From NCBI GenBank assembly GCA_947474415.1, contig CANJKD010000138.1:1-6576 (forward strand): a stretch of 6,576 nucleotides of DNA. The letters are read 5' to 3'. The position numbers and the translations under genes are program-made. Shown here one piece after another: positions 1 through 6,186 of this stretch (the first letter of the stretch is position 1; the number at the start of each line of letters is the position of its first letter). The stretch is from Burkholderiales bacterium. GTDB taxonomy: Bacteria > Pseudomonadota > Gammaproteobacteria > Burkholderiales > Burkholderiaceae_C. A model generated the notes under the pieces. That model was not told where the DNA came from and made no database searches. It saw only the letters and a list, made by a program, of their open reading frames with translations.

Positions 1-1
1 G

Positions 2-64
2 GAACGAACTCCAGAGCGCGTGATCAGCTACTTTCAAGACCGCCGTGTGTGTTATGCGGCTTGA
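2..64 (+). CDS. Possible 3' end of an upstream gene (very uncertain)
   Basis: From base 2 a reading frame of 20 codons runs to a TGA at 62-64, ending in ...SYFQDRRVCYAA. It has no start in the window, so it could only be the tail of a gene entering from the left. A second frame (bases 3-23, reading NELQSA then TGA) is equally possible as a gene end, and nothing in either fragment identifies a family. No gene on the - strand is supported here, as there is no ATG on that strand. The rest of the stretch up to 128 holds no clear promoter: GATACT at 95-100 resembles a -10 box but lacks a partner -35 at the right distance. Confidence 0.2.
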   Translation, partial: ERTPERVISYFQDRRVCYAA

Positions 65-128
65 GACTTCACAGGGCCGGATCAATAGCCGCGCGATACT
101 CGGCCAGCTTTCACTGCACGCGAGCCTT

Positions 129-1073
129 ATGACGATCACCCACGACGACATCAGCGCCGCCGCCGCGCGCATCGCACCCCATGTGCGCGAAACACCGCTG
201 TGGCGCCTGCCTGGCAGCGCGCTCGGCCTGCCCGGCGGCGCACCCACTTGCCAGGTCTGGCTGAAGCTCGAACAGCTGCAGTTGTCGGGCAGCTTCAAGG
301 CGCGCGGCATGTTCAACCGCCTGCTGTCGAACCCGATTCCACCCGCCGGCGTGATCGCCGCTTCGGGCGGCAATGCGGGCATCGCCACCGCCGTGGCGGC
401 ACGCGCGCTCGGGGTCCGGGCCGAGATCTATGTGCCCAGCGTGATCTCGCCCGCGAAGCACGAACGCCTCGCCGCCCTCGGCGCGACGGTGGTGATTGCC
501 GGTGACGCCTATGCCGACGCGCTGCAGGCCTGCGAGGCCCGCCAGCGTGAGACCCGCGCGCTGATGACGCACGCCTACGATCAAATCGAGGTGGTGGCCG
601 GCGCCGGCACGCTGGCGCGCGAGATCGAGGCCCAGGCCGGCCGGCCCGACTCGGTGCTGGTGAGCGTGGGCGGTGGTGGGCTGATCGCCGGCATCGCCGC
701 GTGGTTCGCCGGTCATAGCCGCGTCGTCGCGCTGGAACCAGAGGGCGCTGCCACGCTGTACCGGGCCCGCGAGGCGGGCGCGCCGGTGGACGTTCCGGTC
801 AGCGGCATCGCCGCCGATTCGCTCGGCGCACGACGCATCGGCATCATCGCCTGGAGCGTCACGCAGCAGCATGTGGCGCAGGCCGAACTGCTGACCGACG
901 ACGCGATCCGCGCGGCGCAGCGCTTCCTGTGGAAGGAGCTGAAGCTGGCGGTCGAGCCGGCCGCCGCGCTACCGTTGGCGGCCCTGCAAAGCGGCGTGAT
1001 CCGGCCGCGCGACGGCGAAACGCTGTGCCTGATCGTGTGCGGGGCGAACGTCGATTTGGCCACGCTGGCGTAA
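129..1073 (+). CDS. Threonine/serine dehydratase, PLP-dependent (fold type II)
   Basis: Cytoplasmic PLP enzyme of the serine/threonine dehydratase family, expected to deaminate L-threonine to 2-oxobutanoate or L-serine to pyruvate. Numbered from the start at 129 (314 residues), the Schiff-base lysine is K57 in SFKARG (55-60). The substrate/cofactor loop is SGGNAG (79-84), the phosphate-binding glycine loop is GGGG (181-184), and the C-terminal CGAN motif (304-307) places C304 where the residue contacting the pyridine nitrogen usually lies; many serine dehydratases also have Cys there. There is no C-terminal ACT domain, so it is not the long allosteric IlvA form. The frame is open back to an ATG at 45, but family N-termini begin around MT-DDI-AAA-RI, which fits the ATG at 129; no clear Shine-Dalgarno precedes either start. 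Related racemases share these motifs, so exact substrate is uncertain. It stands alone, 187 nt before dodecin. Confidence 0.88.
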   Translation: MTITHDDISAAAARIAPHVRETPLWRLPGSALGLPGGAPTCQVWLKLEQLQLSGSFKARGMFNRLLSNPIPPAGVIAASGGNAGIATAVAARALGVRAEIYVPSVISPAKHERLAALGATVVIAGDAYADALQACEARQRETRALMTHAYDQIEVVAGAGTLAREIEAQAGRPDSVLVSVGGGGLIAGIAAWFAGHSRVVALEPEGAATLYRAREAGAPVDVPVSGIAADSLGARRIGIIAWSVTQQHVAQAELLTDDAIRAAQRFLWKELKLAVEPAAALPLAALQSGVIRPRDGETLCLIVCGANVDLATLA

Positions 1074-1109
1074 GGCTTGTGGCGCGCTGCGGCTACGGGG
1101 TTTCGACGT

Positions 1110-1126
1110 TGCCTGCACCGCAGGCA
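1110..1126 (+). terminator. Hairpin after the dehydratase gene, possible terminator
   Basis: A perfect 7-bp stem (TGCCTGC at 1110-1116, GCAGGCA at 1120-1126) closes a three-base ACC loop, 36 nt after the dehydratase stop. No T-run follows, so it is not a classic intrinsic terminator. Position and stability suggest a 3'-end hairpin or weak terminator, but this is inference. Confidence 0.35.
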
Positions 1127-1177
1127 CGCCTTAAGCTGATCGCGTCAGCAGACCCCAACCCCCACCGGAGACCTGAA

Positions 1178-1201
1178 ATGACAACTCCCACGCTCACCTA
1201 A
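1178..1201 (+). other. Seven-codon ORF (MTTPTLT) with a Shine-Dalgarno
   Basis: An ATG at 1178 is preceded by GGAGA (1167-1171) at a 6-nt distance and reads MTTPTLT before TAA at 1199-1201. The stop lies directly against the start of the GC-rich repeat at about 1204. It could be a leader peptide, a gene start beheaded by arrival of the repeat, or chance. It is too short to assign a product. Confidence 0.2.
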
Positions 1202-1203
1202 TT

Positions 1204-1250
1204 CACTGCCCCCCAAGGGGGCGCAGCCCTCCCTTGGGGCGGCCCGGCGG
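1204..1250 (+). repeat. GC-rich palindromic intergenic repeat, copy 1
   Basis: This spacer element has two competing foldings: a local 6-bp hairpin (1208-1213 with 1217-1222, loop CAA), and a longer perfect 9-bp stem pairing CCCCAAGGG (1211-1219) with CCCTTGGGG (1231-1239) around an 11-nt loop. Its right half, CCTTGGGGCGGCCCGGCG (1232-1249), matches copy 2 at 4047-4064 (opposite strand) at all 18 positions and, with changes, copy 3 near 6162-6180. It ends exactly where the dodecin ribosome binding site begins. Confidence 0.75.
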
Positions 1251-1255
1251 GAGGT
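1250..1255 (+). promoter_or_regulatory. Ribosome binding site of dodecin
   Basis: GGAGGT lies 5 nt before the ATG at 1261 and fixes that start in preference to the in-frame ATG at 1234, which lies inside the repeat. It directly abuts the end of the repeat, so repeat folding could affect access to it (inference). Confidence 0.7.
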
Positions 1256-1260
1256 CCGAC

Positions 1261-1465
1261 ATGACCGACCACGTCTACAAGCTGCTCGAACTCACCGGCT
1301 CGTCGAGCCTGAACATCGAAGATGCAGTCAGCAAGGCGATCGCGAAAGCACATCAATCGGTGCGCAACATCCAGTGGTTCACCGTCACCGAAACGCGCGG
1401 CCATGTGGTCGATGGCAAGGTGGCGCTGGCAGGTGTCGCTGAAGATCGGCTTCACGCTCGAATGA
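1261..1465 (+). pseudogene. Dodecin (flavin-binding), frameshifted near the C-terminus
   Basis: Dodecins are small (about 65-75 residue) proteins that assemble into dodecameric shells storing or buffering flavins. The first 55 residues are typical: MTDHVYK-LEL-GSSS, an IEDAVSKAIAKA helix, NIQWF with flavin-stacking W39, then TETRGH (R46) and DGKVA. After A55 the frame departs from the family and runs with unrelated residues to a TGA at 1483-1485 (74 residues as read). The +1 frame, resumed at TGG near 1411, reads WQVSLKIGFTLE and stops at 1463-1465, exactly the expected last strand with the flavin-contacting Gln. Inserting two bases between GCG and TGG (for example restoring a His codon) would give a 68-residue dodecin. 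As written, the final strand and Gln are lost, so flavin binding and assembly would probably fail. A sequencing error is the main alternative to real inactivation. The SDR gene follows 16 nt after the restored stop. Confidence 0.85.
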
Positions 1466-1481
1466 CACTGAGGCATCACCC

Positions 1482-2513
1482 ATGAATCTCCTGATCCTCG
1501 GTGGCGGTGTGTTCCTCGGTGCCGCCGCGTTGCAGCCGGCGCTGGCCGGTGGCCACAAAGTCACGGTGTTCAACCGCGGCCGGGCGCGTGCGGCCTGGCC
1601 GGCCGGCGTGGAAGTGCTGACGGGCGACCGCGCCCATGACCTGCGCGCGCTCGATGGCCGCCACTGGGACGCGGTGATCGACACCTGTGGCTATGCGCCC
1701 GCCGACGTGCGCGCCAGCGCCCTCGCGCTGCGCGGTTGCGGCGCCTACCTGTTCGTCTCCAGCATCTCGGCGTATGCGACGACGAACCAGGTGCCCGTGC
1801 GCGAGACCGATGCACTGGCCAGCGCCGAAGGCATCGCGGCAGACGACCGTGACTTGCAGCATTACGGCCCGCAGAAGGCGGCCTGCGAGGCCGAGGTGCG
1901 CGCGGTGTTCGGCGAGCGTTCGCTGATCGTGCGGCCGGGCTTGATCGTCGGCCCCGGCGACCGCAGCGGGCGCTTCAGCCACTGGCCATGGCGTGTGGCC
2001 GCCGGCGGCGAGATGCTGGTGCCCGATGTGCCGGCCGATGTGGCCGCCGATGAGCCGCTTCAGTTCATCGACGTGCGCGATCTTGGCGCCTGGATGATTC
2101 GGTTGATCGAACAAGGCACACACGGCACGTTCAACGCGACCGGGCCAGTTGGCGGCACGGTGATCGACTGGCACACGCTGATCGCCACCTGCCGTGCCGA
2201 GGCCATGGCGCGCGGCCTGGCTCCCGCCAGTGAGCGGCGAGTGGCCGAAGCCTTCCTGCTGGAAAACAAGGTCGAACCCTGGAGCGAATTGCCGCTCTGG
2301 CTGCCATCCACCGACCCCGAATTCGCCGGCTTCAACCGCATAGCCTTGACGCGCGCCGAAGCCAGCGGCCTGCACACCCGGCCCCTGCGCGAGACCGTCG
2401 CGGCCGTGCTCGACGAAGGCATCCCCGCCGACGACGACAAGCGCCGCGCGGGCAAGCTGACACGCGAGAAGGAAGCCGAGTTGCTGGCTGCGTGGGCTGG
2501 AGATTCGGCGTAG
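1482..2513 (+). CDS. NAD(P)-dependent epimerase/dehydratase family protein (atypical SDR)
   Basis: A 343-residue Rossmann-fold protein of the extended/atypical short-chain dehydrogenase superfamily, cytoplasmic, substrate unknown. The N-terminal nucleotide loop is GGGVFLG (7-13), in which the middle glycine of GxxGxxG is replaced by V10, as in CSP41-like atypical members that read GGT-FLG. FNRG (30-33) after the second strand suggests a preference for NADP. The family landmarks VSSISAY (92-98), a YGPQK catalytic-type YxxxK (Y128, K132), RPGLIVGPGD (151-160) and QFIDVRDLG (194-202) follow in order. The C-terminus has the GL-TRPL-ETV segment (296-307) common to this group and a charged helix ending EAELLAAW. 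The start is supported by GAGG (1470-1473) 8 nt upstream. It sits just behind dodecin, and its stop faces that of livF across one base. The reaction cannot be named from sequence. Confidence 0.82.
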   Translation: MNLLILGGGVFLGAAALQPALAGGHKVTVFNRGRARAAWPAGVEVLTGDRAHDLRALDGRHWDAVIDTCGYAPADVRASALALRGCGAYLFVSSISAYATTNQVPVRETDALASAEGIAADDRDLQHYGPQKAACEAEVRAVFGERSLIVRPGLIVGPGDRSGRFSHWPWRVAAGGEMLVPDVPADVAADEPLQFIDVRDLGAWMIRLIEQGTHGTFNATGPVGGTVIDWHTLIATCRAEAMARGLAPASERRVAEAFLLENKVEPWSELPLWLPSTDPEFAGFNRIALTRAEASGLHTRPLRETVAAVLDEGIPADDDKRRAGKLTREKEAELLAAWAGDSA

Positions 2514-2514
2514 C

Positions 2515-3222
2515 TCAGTGCTTCGCCACTGCCAGCCAGCGGTCGAGCCGCTCGCGGTCGTTCAGCAACTCGTCGCTCGAACCTTCGTGCACCACCGCGC
2601 CACGGTCCAGCACCACCGCGCGCTGCGTGATCGGCAGGATCAGCCGAGGGTTCTGCTCGACGATGATGGCACTCATGCCTTCATCACGCACCACGCGCGC
2701 GATCGAGCGCAGCAGCTCTTCCACGATGATGGGCGCCAGGCCTTCGAGCGGCTCGTCGAGCAGCAGCAGCTTCGGGTTCAGCACCAGCGCGCGCGCCACA
2801 GCCAGCATCTGCTGCTCGCCGCCCGAGAGCTGGTTGCCCAGGTTCGATTTGCGCTCGGCCAGGCGCGGGAACATCTCATACGCGCGCGCCACCGTCCACG
2901 CACCCGGCCGCGCCACGGCCGTCAGGTTCTCGTGCACCGTCAGCGACTTGAAGATGTTGCGCTCCTGCGGCACCCAGCCGATGCCGGCGGCGGCGCGCAG
3001 GTGCGGCGGCAAGGCCGTGATGTCCTGCCCGGCCAGGCTGATGCGCCCGGCATGGCGGCGCGTCACGCCCACCAGCGAGTTCAACAGCGTGGTCTTGCCG
3101 GTGCCGTTGCGGCCGAGCAGCGCGAGCGACTGGCCTTGCTCGACGGCCAGGCTGATGCCTTGCACGACCACCGCTTCGCCATAACCGGAGCGCAGGCCTT
3201 CGACGCGCAAAAGTTCAGTCAT
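2515..3222 (-). CDS. livF: Branched-chain amino acid ABC transporter ATP-binding protein LivF
   Basis: Cytoplasmic ATPase subunit, partner of LivG, energising uptake through LivH/LivM. The 235 residues carry Walker A GRNGTGKTT (37-45), Q-loop glutamine Q86 in WVPQ, ABC signature LSGGEQQ (132-138), and Walker B LLLLDEP (152-158) with catalytic E157, followed by LEGLAP (159-164), characteristic of LivF. The switch position, His in most ABC ATPases, is Gln here (IIVEQN, Q190); this is usual for LivF and not a defect. Length is normal for the family. Its ATG overlaps the livG stop as ATGA (3219-3222), implying translational coupling, and only a weak AGAG precedes it. It is the last gene of the operon and converges on the SDR gene, with no terminator between them. 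Substrate could be another amino acid or an amide. Confidence 0.93.
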   Translation of the reverse strand: MTELLRVEGLRSGYGEAVVVQGISLAVEQGQSLALLGRNGTGKTTLLNSLVGVTRRHAGRISLAGQDITALPPHLRAAAGIGWVPQERNIFKSLTVHENLTAVARPGAWTVARAYEMFPRLAERKSNLGNQLSGGEQQMLAVARALVLNPKLLLLDEPLEGLAPIIVEELLRSIARVVRDEGMSAIIVEQNPRLILPITQRAVVLDRGAVVHEGSSDELLNDRERLDRWLAVAKH

Positions 3223-4031
3223 GGGCGCGCTCTTGCGTCATCTCTGGCGTGATCACTTGCGTGGTCTGGCGTCGTCTGTTGCGTCGCCTGGCCCTCGCCG
3301 AGGTACACCGCCTTCACGCGCGGGTCGTTCGAAATCGCCTGCACATCGCCTTCGGCGAACACGGCACCGTTGACCAGCACCGTCACGCTCTTCGCGAAGT
3401 TGAACACCAGGTCCATGTCATGTTCGATCAGCAGCACCGACACATCGGCCGGCAGCGCATTGATGATGTCGAAGATCTCCTGCCGCTCGCCTTCGGGCAC
3501 ACCAGCCACCGGCTCGTCGAGCAGCAGCACGCGCGGCTCACAGGCCAGCGCGGTCGCGATTTCCAGCAGCCGCCGCTTGCCGTAGGCGAGCCGCGCGACC
3601 TTCTGGTTCATCACGTCGTCGAGGTGGAACTGGCGCAACAGCGTGTCGCAGATCGGCGCCACGCGCGGGTCGTGGCCGAGCGGCTTCCACCATTGCGCGC
3701 TGATGCCGAGTTGCGCCGACACGCTGAGCGCGAGCGATTGCAGCGGCGTGAGCTCGCTGAACAACTGGTTGATCTGGAAGGTGCGCACGATGCCGCGCCG
3801 CACGCGCTGGTGCGGCGCCACTTTCGTGATGTCTTCGCCGTCGAGCCAGATCGTTCCGGCGGTGGGTTCGAGCACGCCCGTCAGCAGGTTGATCAGCGTT
3901 GTTTTGCCCGCCCCGTTCGGCCCGATCAGCGCGCGCCGCGCACCCTTTTCCAGCTTGATCGACACCTCGTTCGTCGGCGTGATGCCGCCGAAACGCTTCA
4001 GCAGGCCGCGTGTCTCCAACACCGCGCTCAT
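3219..4031 (-). CDS. livG: Branched-chain amino acid ABC transporter ATP-binding protein LivG
   Basis: Second ATPase of the importer, cytoplasmic. Of 270 residues, Walker A is GPNGAGKTT (37-45), the Q-loop glutamine is Q86 in RTFQ, Walker B is VLLLDEP (168-174) with E173, and the switch histidine is H204 in LLIEHD. The signature region reads LAYGKRRLLEIA (148-159) where LivG proteins more often have LSYG or LPYGxQRRLEIA, so the usual glutamine is Lys; this lies within family variation. The conserved domain ends at about YLGEGQ (243-248). The remaining 22 residues are a Gln/Thr then Asp/His/Ala/Arg-rich tail made by a short DNA repeat (see 3231-3290), probably dispensable. The start at 4031 has no good Shine-Dalgarno, and a GC-rich repeat stands just upstream. 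Confidence 0.93.
   Translation of the reverse strand: MSAVLETRGLLKRFGGITPTNEVSIKLEKGARRALIGPNGAGKTTLINLLTGVLEPTAGTIWLDGEDITKVAPHQRVRRGIVRTFQINQLFSELTPLQSLALSVSAQLGISAQWWKPLGHDPRVAPICDTLLRQFHLDDVMNQKVARLAYGKRRLLEIATALACEPRVLLLDEPVAGVPEGERQEIFDIINALPADVSVLLIEHDMDLVFNFAKSVTVLVNGAVFAEGDVQAISNDPRVKAVYLGEGQATQQTTPDHASDHARDDARARP
3231..3290 (-). repeat. Degenerate 12-bp tandem repeat encoding the LivG tail
   Basis: Read on the - strand, three consecutive 12-nt units, GACCACGCAAGT, GATCACGCCAGA and GATGACGCAAGA (3266 down to 3231), encode DHAS-DHAR-DDAR. Two more related units (3290-3267) encode QATQ-QTTP, with the shared ACGC core shifted by 2 nt. Since the period is a multiple of three, changes in copy number would keep the frame. 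The array is short and diverged. Confidence 0.6.
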
Positions 4032-4040
4032 GATTTCGAG

Positions 4041-4092
4041 CCCGAGCGCCGGGCCGCCCCAAGGCGGGCGAGACCCCCTCGGGGGGTCGATT
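4041..4092 (-). repeat. GC-rich palindromic intergenic repeat, copy 2
   Basis: This element fills most of the 85-nt spacer between livM and livG. It contains a perfect 7-bp hairpin, GACCCCC (4072-4078) with GGGGGTC (4082-4088) around a three-base loop, and a second 5-bp stem, CCGCC (4054-4058) with GGCGG (4063-4067). On the - strand its core, CCTTGGGGCGGCCCGGCG, is identical to copy 1. Its orientation relative to the downstream start (livG here, dodecin for copy 1) is the same. It may attenuate or stabilise the transcript, but there is no T-run. Confidence 0.75.
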
Positions 4093-4116
4093 GGCGTACT
4101 CGATGATCGGGGGGCA

Positions 4117-5082
4117 TCATTTCTTCCACCAGGTCCAGGGCCGGGTCAGCTTCTCGCGTCCCACCAGCACCAGCACCACCAGGAACAGCCCAAGCCAGAA
4201 GTTCCAGTATTGCGGCGTCCAGGCCGAGATCAGATCGTGCAGCAGCTTGAAGACGATGGCGCCGAAGATGCCGCCGTACAGGTAGCCGGTGCCGCCGATC
4301 ACCAGCACCAGCAGCACCTCGGCGCTGCGGTGGAATTCGAACACATCGAGTGAGGCAAAGCCGCTGGTTTGCGCCAGCAGCGCGCCCGCCGCTCCGGCCA
4401 TCGCTGCTGCCACGGTGTAGACCGCGATCAGCCGCGCGTTCACCGACAGGCCGATGCTCGCGGCGCGCAGCCGGTTGTCGCGCAGCGCCTGCAGCGAGTA
4501 GCCGAACGGCGAGTGCACCAGGCGCCGGCCGAGAACCAAGCAGACGGCCAGCACGAACAGCGTGTAGGCATACGCGGTGCGGCCAGACAGGTCGAACTCG
4601 AAGCGGCCGAAGGGCGTGAGCAGCGGGCCCATCACGACGCCTTGCAGGCCGTCGGCACCGCCGGTCAGCCCGTCGAGCTTGTTCGCCAGCTCATACAGGA
4701 TGGACGCAACGCCGAGCGTGACCATCAACCGCGTCAGGTCGGTGCCGCGCAGGATCAAAAGGCTGCACACCGCACCCAACGCAGCCGAGGCCGCCACCGC
4801 CACCGCCATACCGACCCACGGGTCGGGCATCACGAGCTTCGCGAACAGTGCCGCCGCATACGCACCGAAGCCGAAGAATGCGGCGTGGCCGAGCGACACG
4901 ATGCCGGCGTAGCCGAGGATCAGGTCGAGCGACATCGCGAACAGCGCGAGGATGGCGATCTCGTTCAGCAGCAGTGCATGCGAGGGCAGCAGCGCCCACG
5001 ACAGCGGCAGCGCGAGCAGCAGCGCGGCTTCCCACCAGCACCAGCGCTGGCCCGCCAAAAGGGCGTCGGCCGAACCGCTCAT
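4117..5082 (-). CDS. livM: Branched-chain amino acid ABC transporter permease LivM
   Basis: Inner-membrane permease pairing with LivH to form the translocation path. The 321 residues are mostly hydrophobic helices: the first after WCWWEA (about 18-35), then 39-56, and the diagnostic GYAGIVSLGHAAFFGFGAYA (57-76). Next come helices near 92-110 and 172-188, the cytoplasmic coupling loop LQALRDNRLRAASIG (197-211) that should contact LivG/LivF, and helices near 219-238, 254-281 and 294-308. The end KLTRPWTWWKK is a short basic tail. Length is typical of LivM. The ATG at 5082 is only weakly supported by a Shine-Dalgarno; no better in-frame start is visible upstream. It lies 157 nt after livH and 85 nt before livG, both spacers holding inverted repeats. 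Confidence 0.92.
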   Translation of the reverse strand: MSGSADALLAGQRWCWWEAALLLALPLSWALLPSHALLLNEIAILALFAMSLDLILGYAGIVSLGHAAFFGFGAYAAALFAKLVMPDPWVGMAVAVAASAALGAVCSLLILRGTDLTRLMVTLGVASILYELANKLDGLTGGADGLQGVVMGPLLTPFGRFEFDLSGRTAYAYTLFVLAVCLVLGRRLVHSPFGYSLQALRDNRLRAASIGLSVNARLIAVYTVAAAMAGAAGALLAQTSGFASLDVFEFHRSAEVLLVLVIGGTGYLYGGIFGAIVFKLLHDLISAWTPQYWNFWLGLFLVVLVLVGREKLTRPWTWWKK

Positions 5083-5118
5083 CGGATGATTTTCACTGTG
5101 GTGACGTCGTTGAATTCA

Positions 5119-5215
5119 TTCACCGCAGAGGAACGGAGTTGACGGAGTGTGCGCGGAGTAAGAATTTCATCTGGAATTCCTCTGCGCAACTCCGCAGACT
5201 CCGCACCTCGGTGAA
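5119..5215. repeat. Imperfect palindrome of CGGAG/CTCCG units between livH and livM
   Basis: Outer arms TTCACCG (5119-5125) and CGGTGAA (5209-5215) are perfect inverted copies. Inside the left arm CGGAG recurs at 5134, 5143 and 5154 after CAGAGG; inside the right arm CTCTG (5180) and CTCCG (5190, 5199) mirror it. The centre holds GAATTTC and GGAATTCC around the axis. It occupies most of the 157-nt spacer; the flanking bases 5083-5118 and 5216-5239 show nothing further. It resembles a class of dispersed repeats I recall from many proteobacterial genomes, but I cannot name it. It is unrelated in sequence to the other repeats here. Confidence 0.75.
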
Positions 5216-5239
5216 GCAATTTCTCTTCGTCACTCGTGT

Positions 5240-6097
5240 TCATCTTCCCGTCCGCGCGAACAAGCCTTGCGGCCGCACCAGCAAGATCACGATCATCAGC
5301 GTGTAGACGATGAAGGCGCCGAGCTTGGGCACGTAGTACTTGCCGGCCACGTCGGCAATGCCGAGCAGCAGCGCGGCGAGCAGCGGGCCGGTGATGGTGG
5401 TGGTGCCGCCGACCGAGCAGACGATCAGAAAGTAGATCATGAACTTGAGCGGGAAGGTCGGGTCCAGGCCCAGCACTTCGGCGCCGAGCGCACCGCCCAG
5501 GCCGGCTAGGCCCGAGCCCATCGCGAAGGTCAGCAGGAAGATGCGGTTCACATTCAGGCCCAGGCCACCGGCCACGCGCGGGTCATCGACCGAGGCACGC
5601 AGCTGGCTGCCGAAGCGGGTGCGTGACAGCACCCATTGCAGCGCCAGCGTGAGCGCACCGCACACGACGATGATGAACAGCCGGTACTTGCCGATGCCGA
5701 CCCATTCGATGTCGAAGCGGCCGCGCAAATAGTCGGGCAGTTGCACGTTCTGCTGCACGCCGCCAAGAAAAAAGTCGACCGCCGTGACGGCCATGAACAC
5801 CACGCCGATCGAGAACAGCACCTGGTCGAGGTGCGGCCTGCCGTACATGCGGCGGTACAGCAGCGGCTCCAGCACCGCGCCGATCAGCGCGCTGCCTGCG
5901 AAGGCGAGCGGCAGGCAGGCCAGGAAGGGCACGCCGAAGCGGTTCATCAACAGCACGGTGATGTAGCCACCGGCCATCGCGAACGCGCCATGCGCGAGGT
6001 TGATGAAGTTCATCAAGCCGAGCGTCACGGCCAGGCCCACCGCCAGCACGAACAGCAGCATGCCGTAGGCGATGCCGTCAAAGAGAAGAGTCAGCAT
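5240..6097 (-). CDS. livH: Branched-chain amino acid ABC transporter permease LivH
   Basis: Inner-membrane permease, partner of LivM. The 285 residues begin with a membrane helix (about 3-26) running into the family hallmark LGLMNFINLAHGAFAMAGGY (26-45). Further hydrophobic segments lie near 56-76, 92-111, 138-156, 185-207, 219-232, 235-250 and 262-274. The cytoplasmic coupling loop is LRASVDDPRVAGGLGLNVNR (166-185), and the C-terminal VRPQGLFARTGR is the common LivH ending. Length is normal. The ATG at 6097 is supported by AGGA (6105-6102) four bases upstream, the best ribosome site in this operon. It follows the binding-protein gene by 133 nt and precedes livM by 157 nt, so spacing is looser than in many liv operons. 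The urea transporter UrtB is a related alternative, but no urea genes are nearby. Confidence 0.93.
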   Translation of the reverse strand: MLTLLFDGIAYGMLLFVLAVGLAVTLGLMNFINLAHGAFAMAGGYITVLLMNRFGVPFLACLPLAFAGSALIGAVLEPLLYRRMYGRPHLDQVLFSIGVVFMAVTAVDFFLGGVQQNVQLPDYLRGRFDIEWVGIGKYRLFIIVVCGALTLALQWVLSRTRFGSQLRASVDDPRVAGGLGLNVNRIFLLTFAMGSGLAGLGGALGAEVLGLDPTFPLKFMIYFLIVCSVGGTTTITGPLLAALLLGIADVAGKYYVPKLGAFIVYTLMIVILLVRPQGLFARTGR

Positions 6098-6135
6098 GCG
6101 TTCCTGTCAGCCCCTCGCCCGACGGGTACGTCGGT

Positions 6136-6186
6136 CGATCCCCCGAGCGGATAGCGGGCCGGCTTGGGAGCGGCCCGGCGCTCGGC
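6136..6186 (+). repeat. GC-rich palindromic intergenic repeat, copy 3 (diverged)
   Basis: CCCCCGAG followed by GGCTTGGGAGCGGCCCGGCGC resembles copies 1 and 2 but has an extra A and a C-to-G change in the core, and it faces the opposite way relative to the operon. Next to it, between the repeat and livH, is a perfect 6-bp hairpin, CCGACG (6119-6124) with CGTCGG (6129-6134), loop GGTA. The spacer between the binding-protein gene and livH (6098-6230) holds nothing else I recognise. Confidence 0.6.

Noticed and set aside
61..100. Promoter for the dehydratase gene (TTGAGA at 61-66, GATACT at 95-100)
   Set aside because: The two boxes are 28 nt apart, far from the usual 16-18, and neither has a good partner at the right spacing.
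111..872. Long - strand open frame (253 codons) opposite the dehydratase
   Set aside because: It is antisense to a gene with all PLP-enzyme motifs, and its product is rich in Arg, Ala, Gly and His with no recognisable domain.
1476..2375. Long - strand open frame (299 codons) opposite the SDR gene
   Set aside because: The + strand frame has clear Rossmann and YxxxK motifs and a Shine-Dalgarno; the - strand product is low-complexity and matches no family, as expected from high GC.
3249..4106. Long + strand open frame (285 codons) opposite livG
   Set aside because: It is a shadow of livG; the product is dominated by Arg, His and Gln with no domain.
4369..5142. Long + strand open frame (257 codons) opposite livM
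   Set aside because: It is a shadow of a membrane protein gene, rich in Gln and Arg, without motifs.
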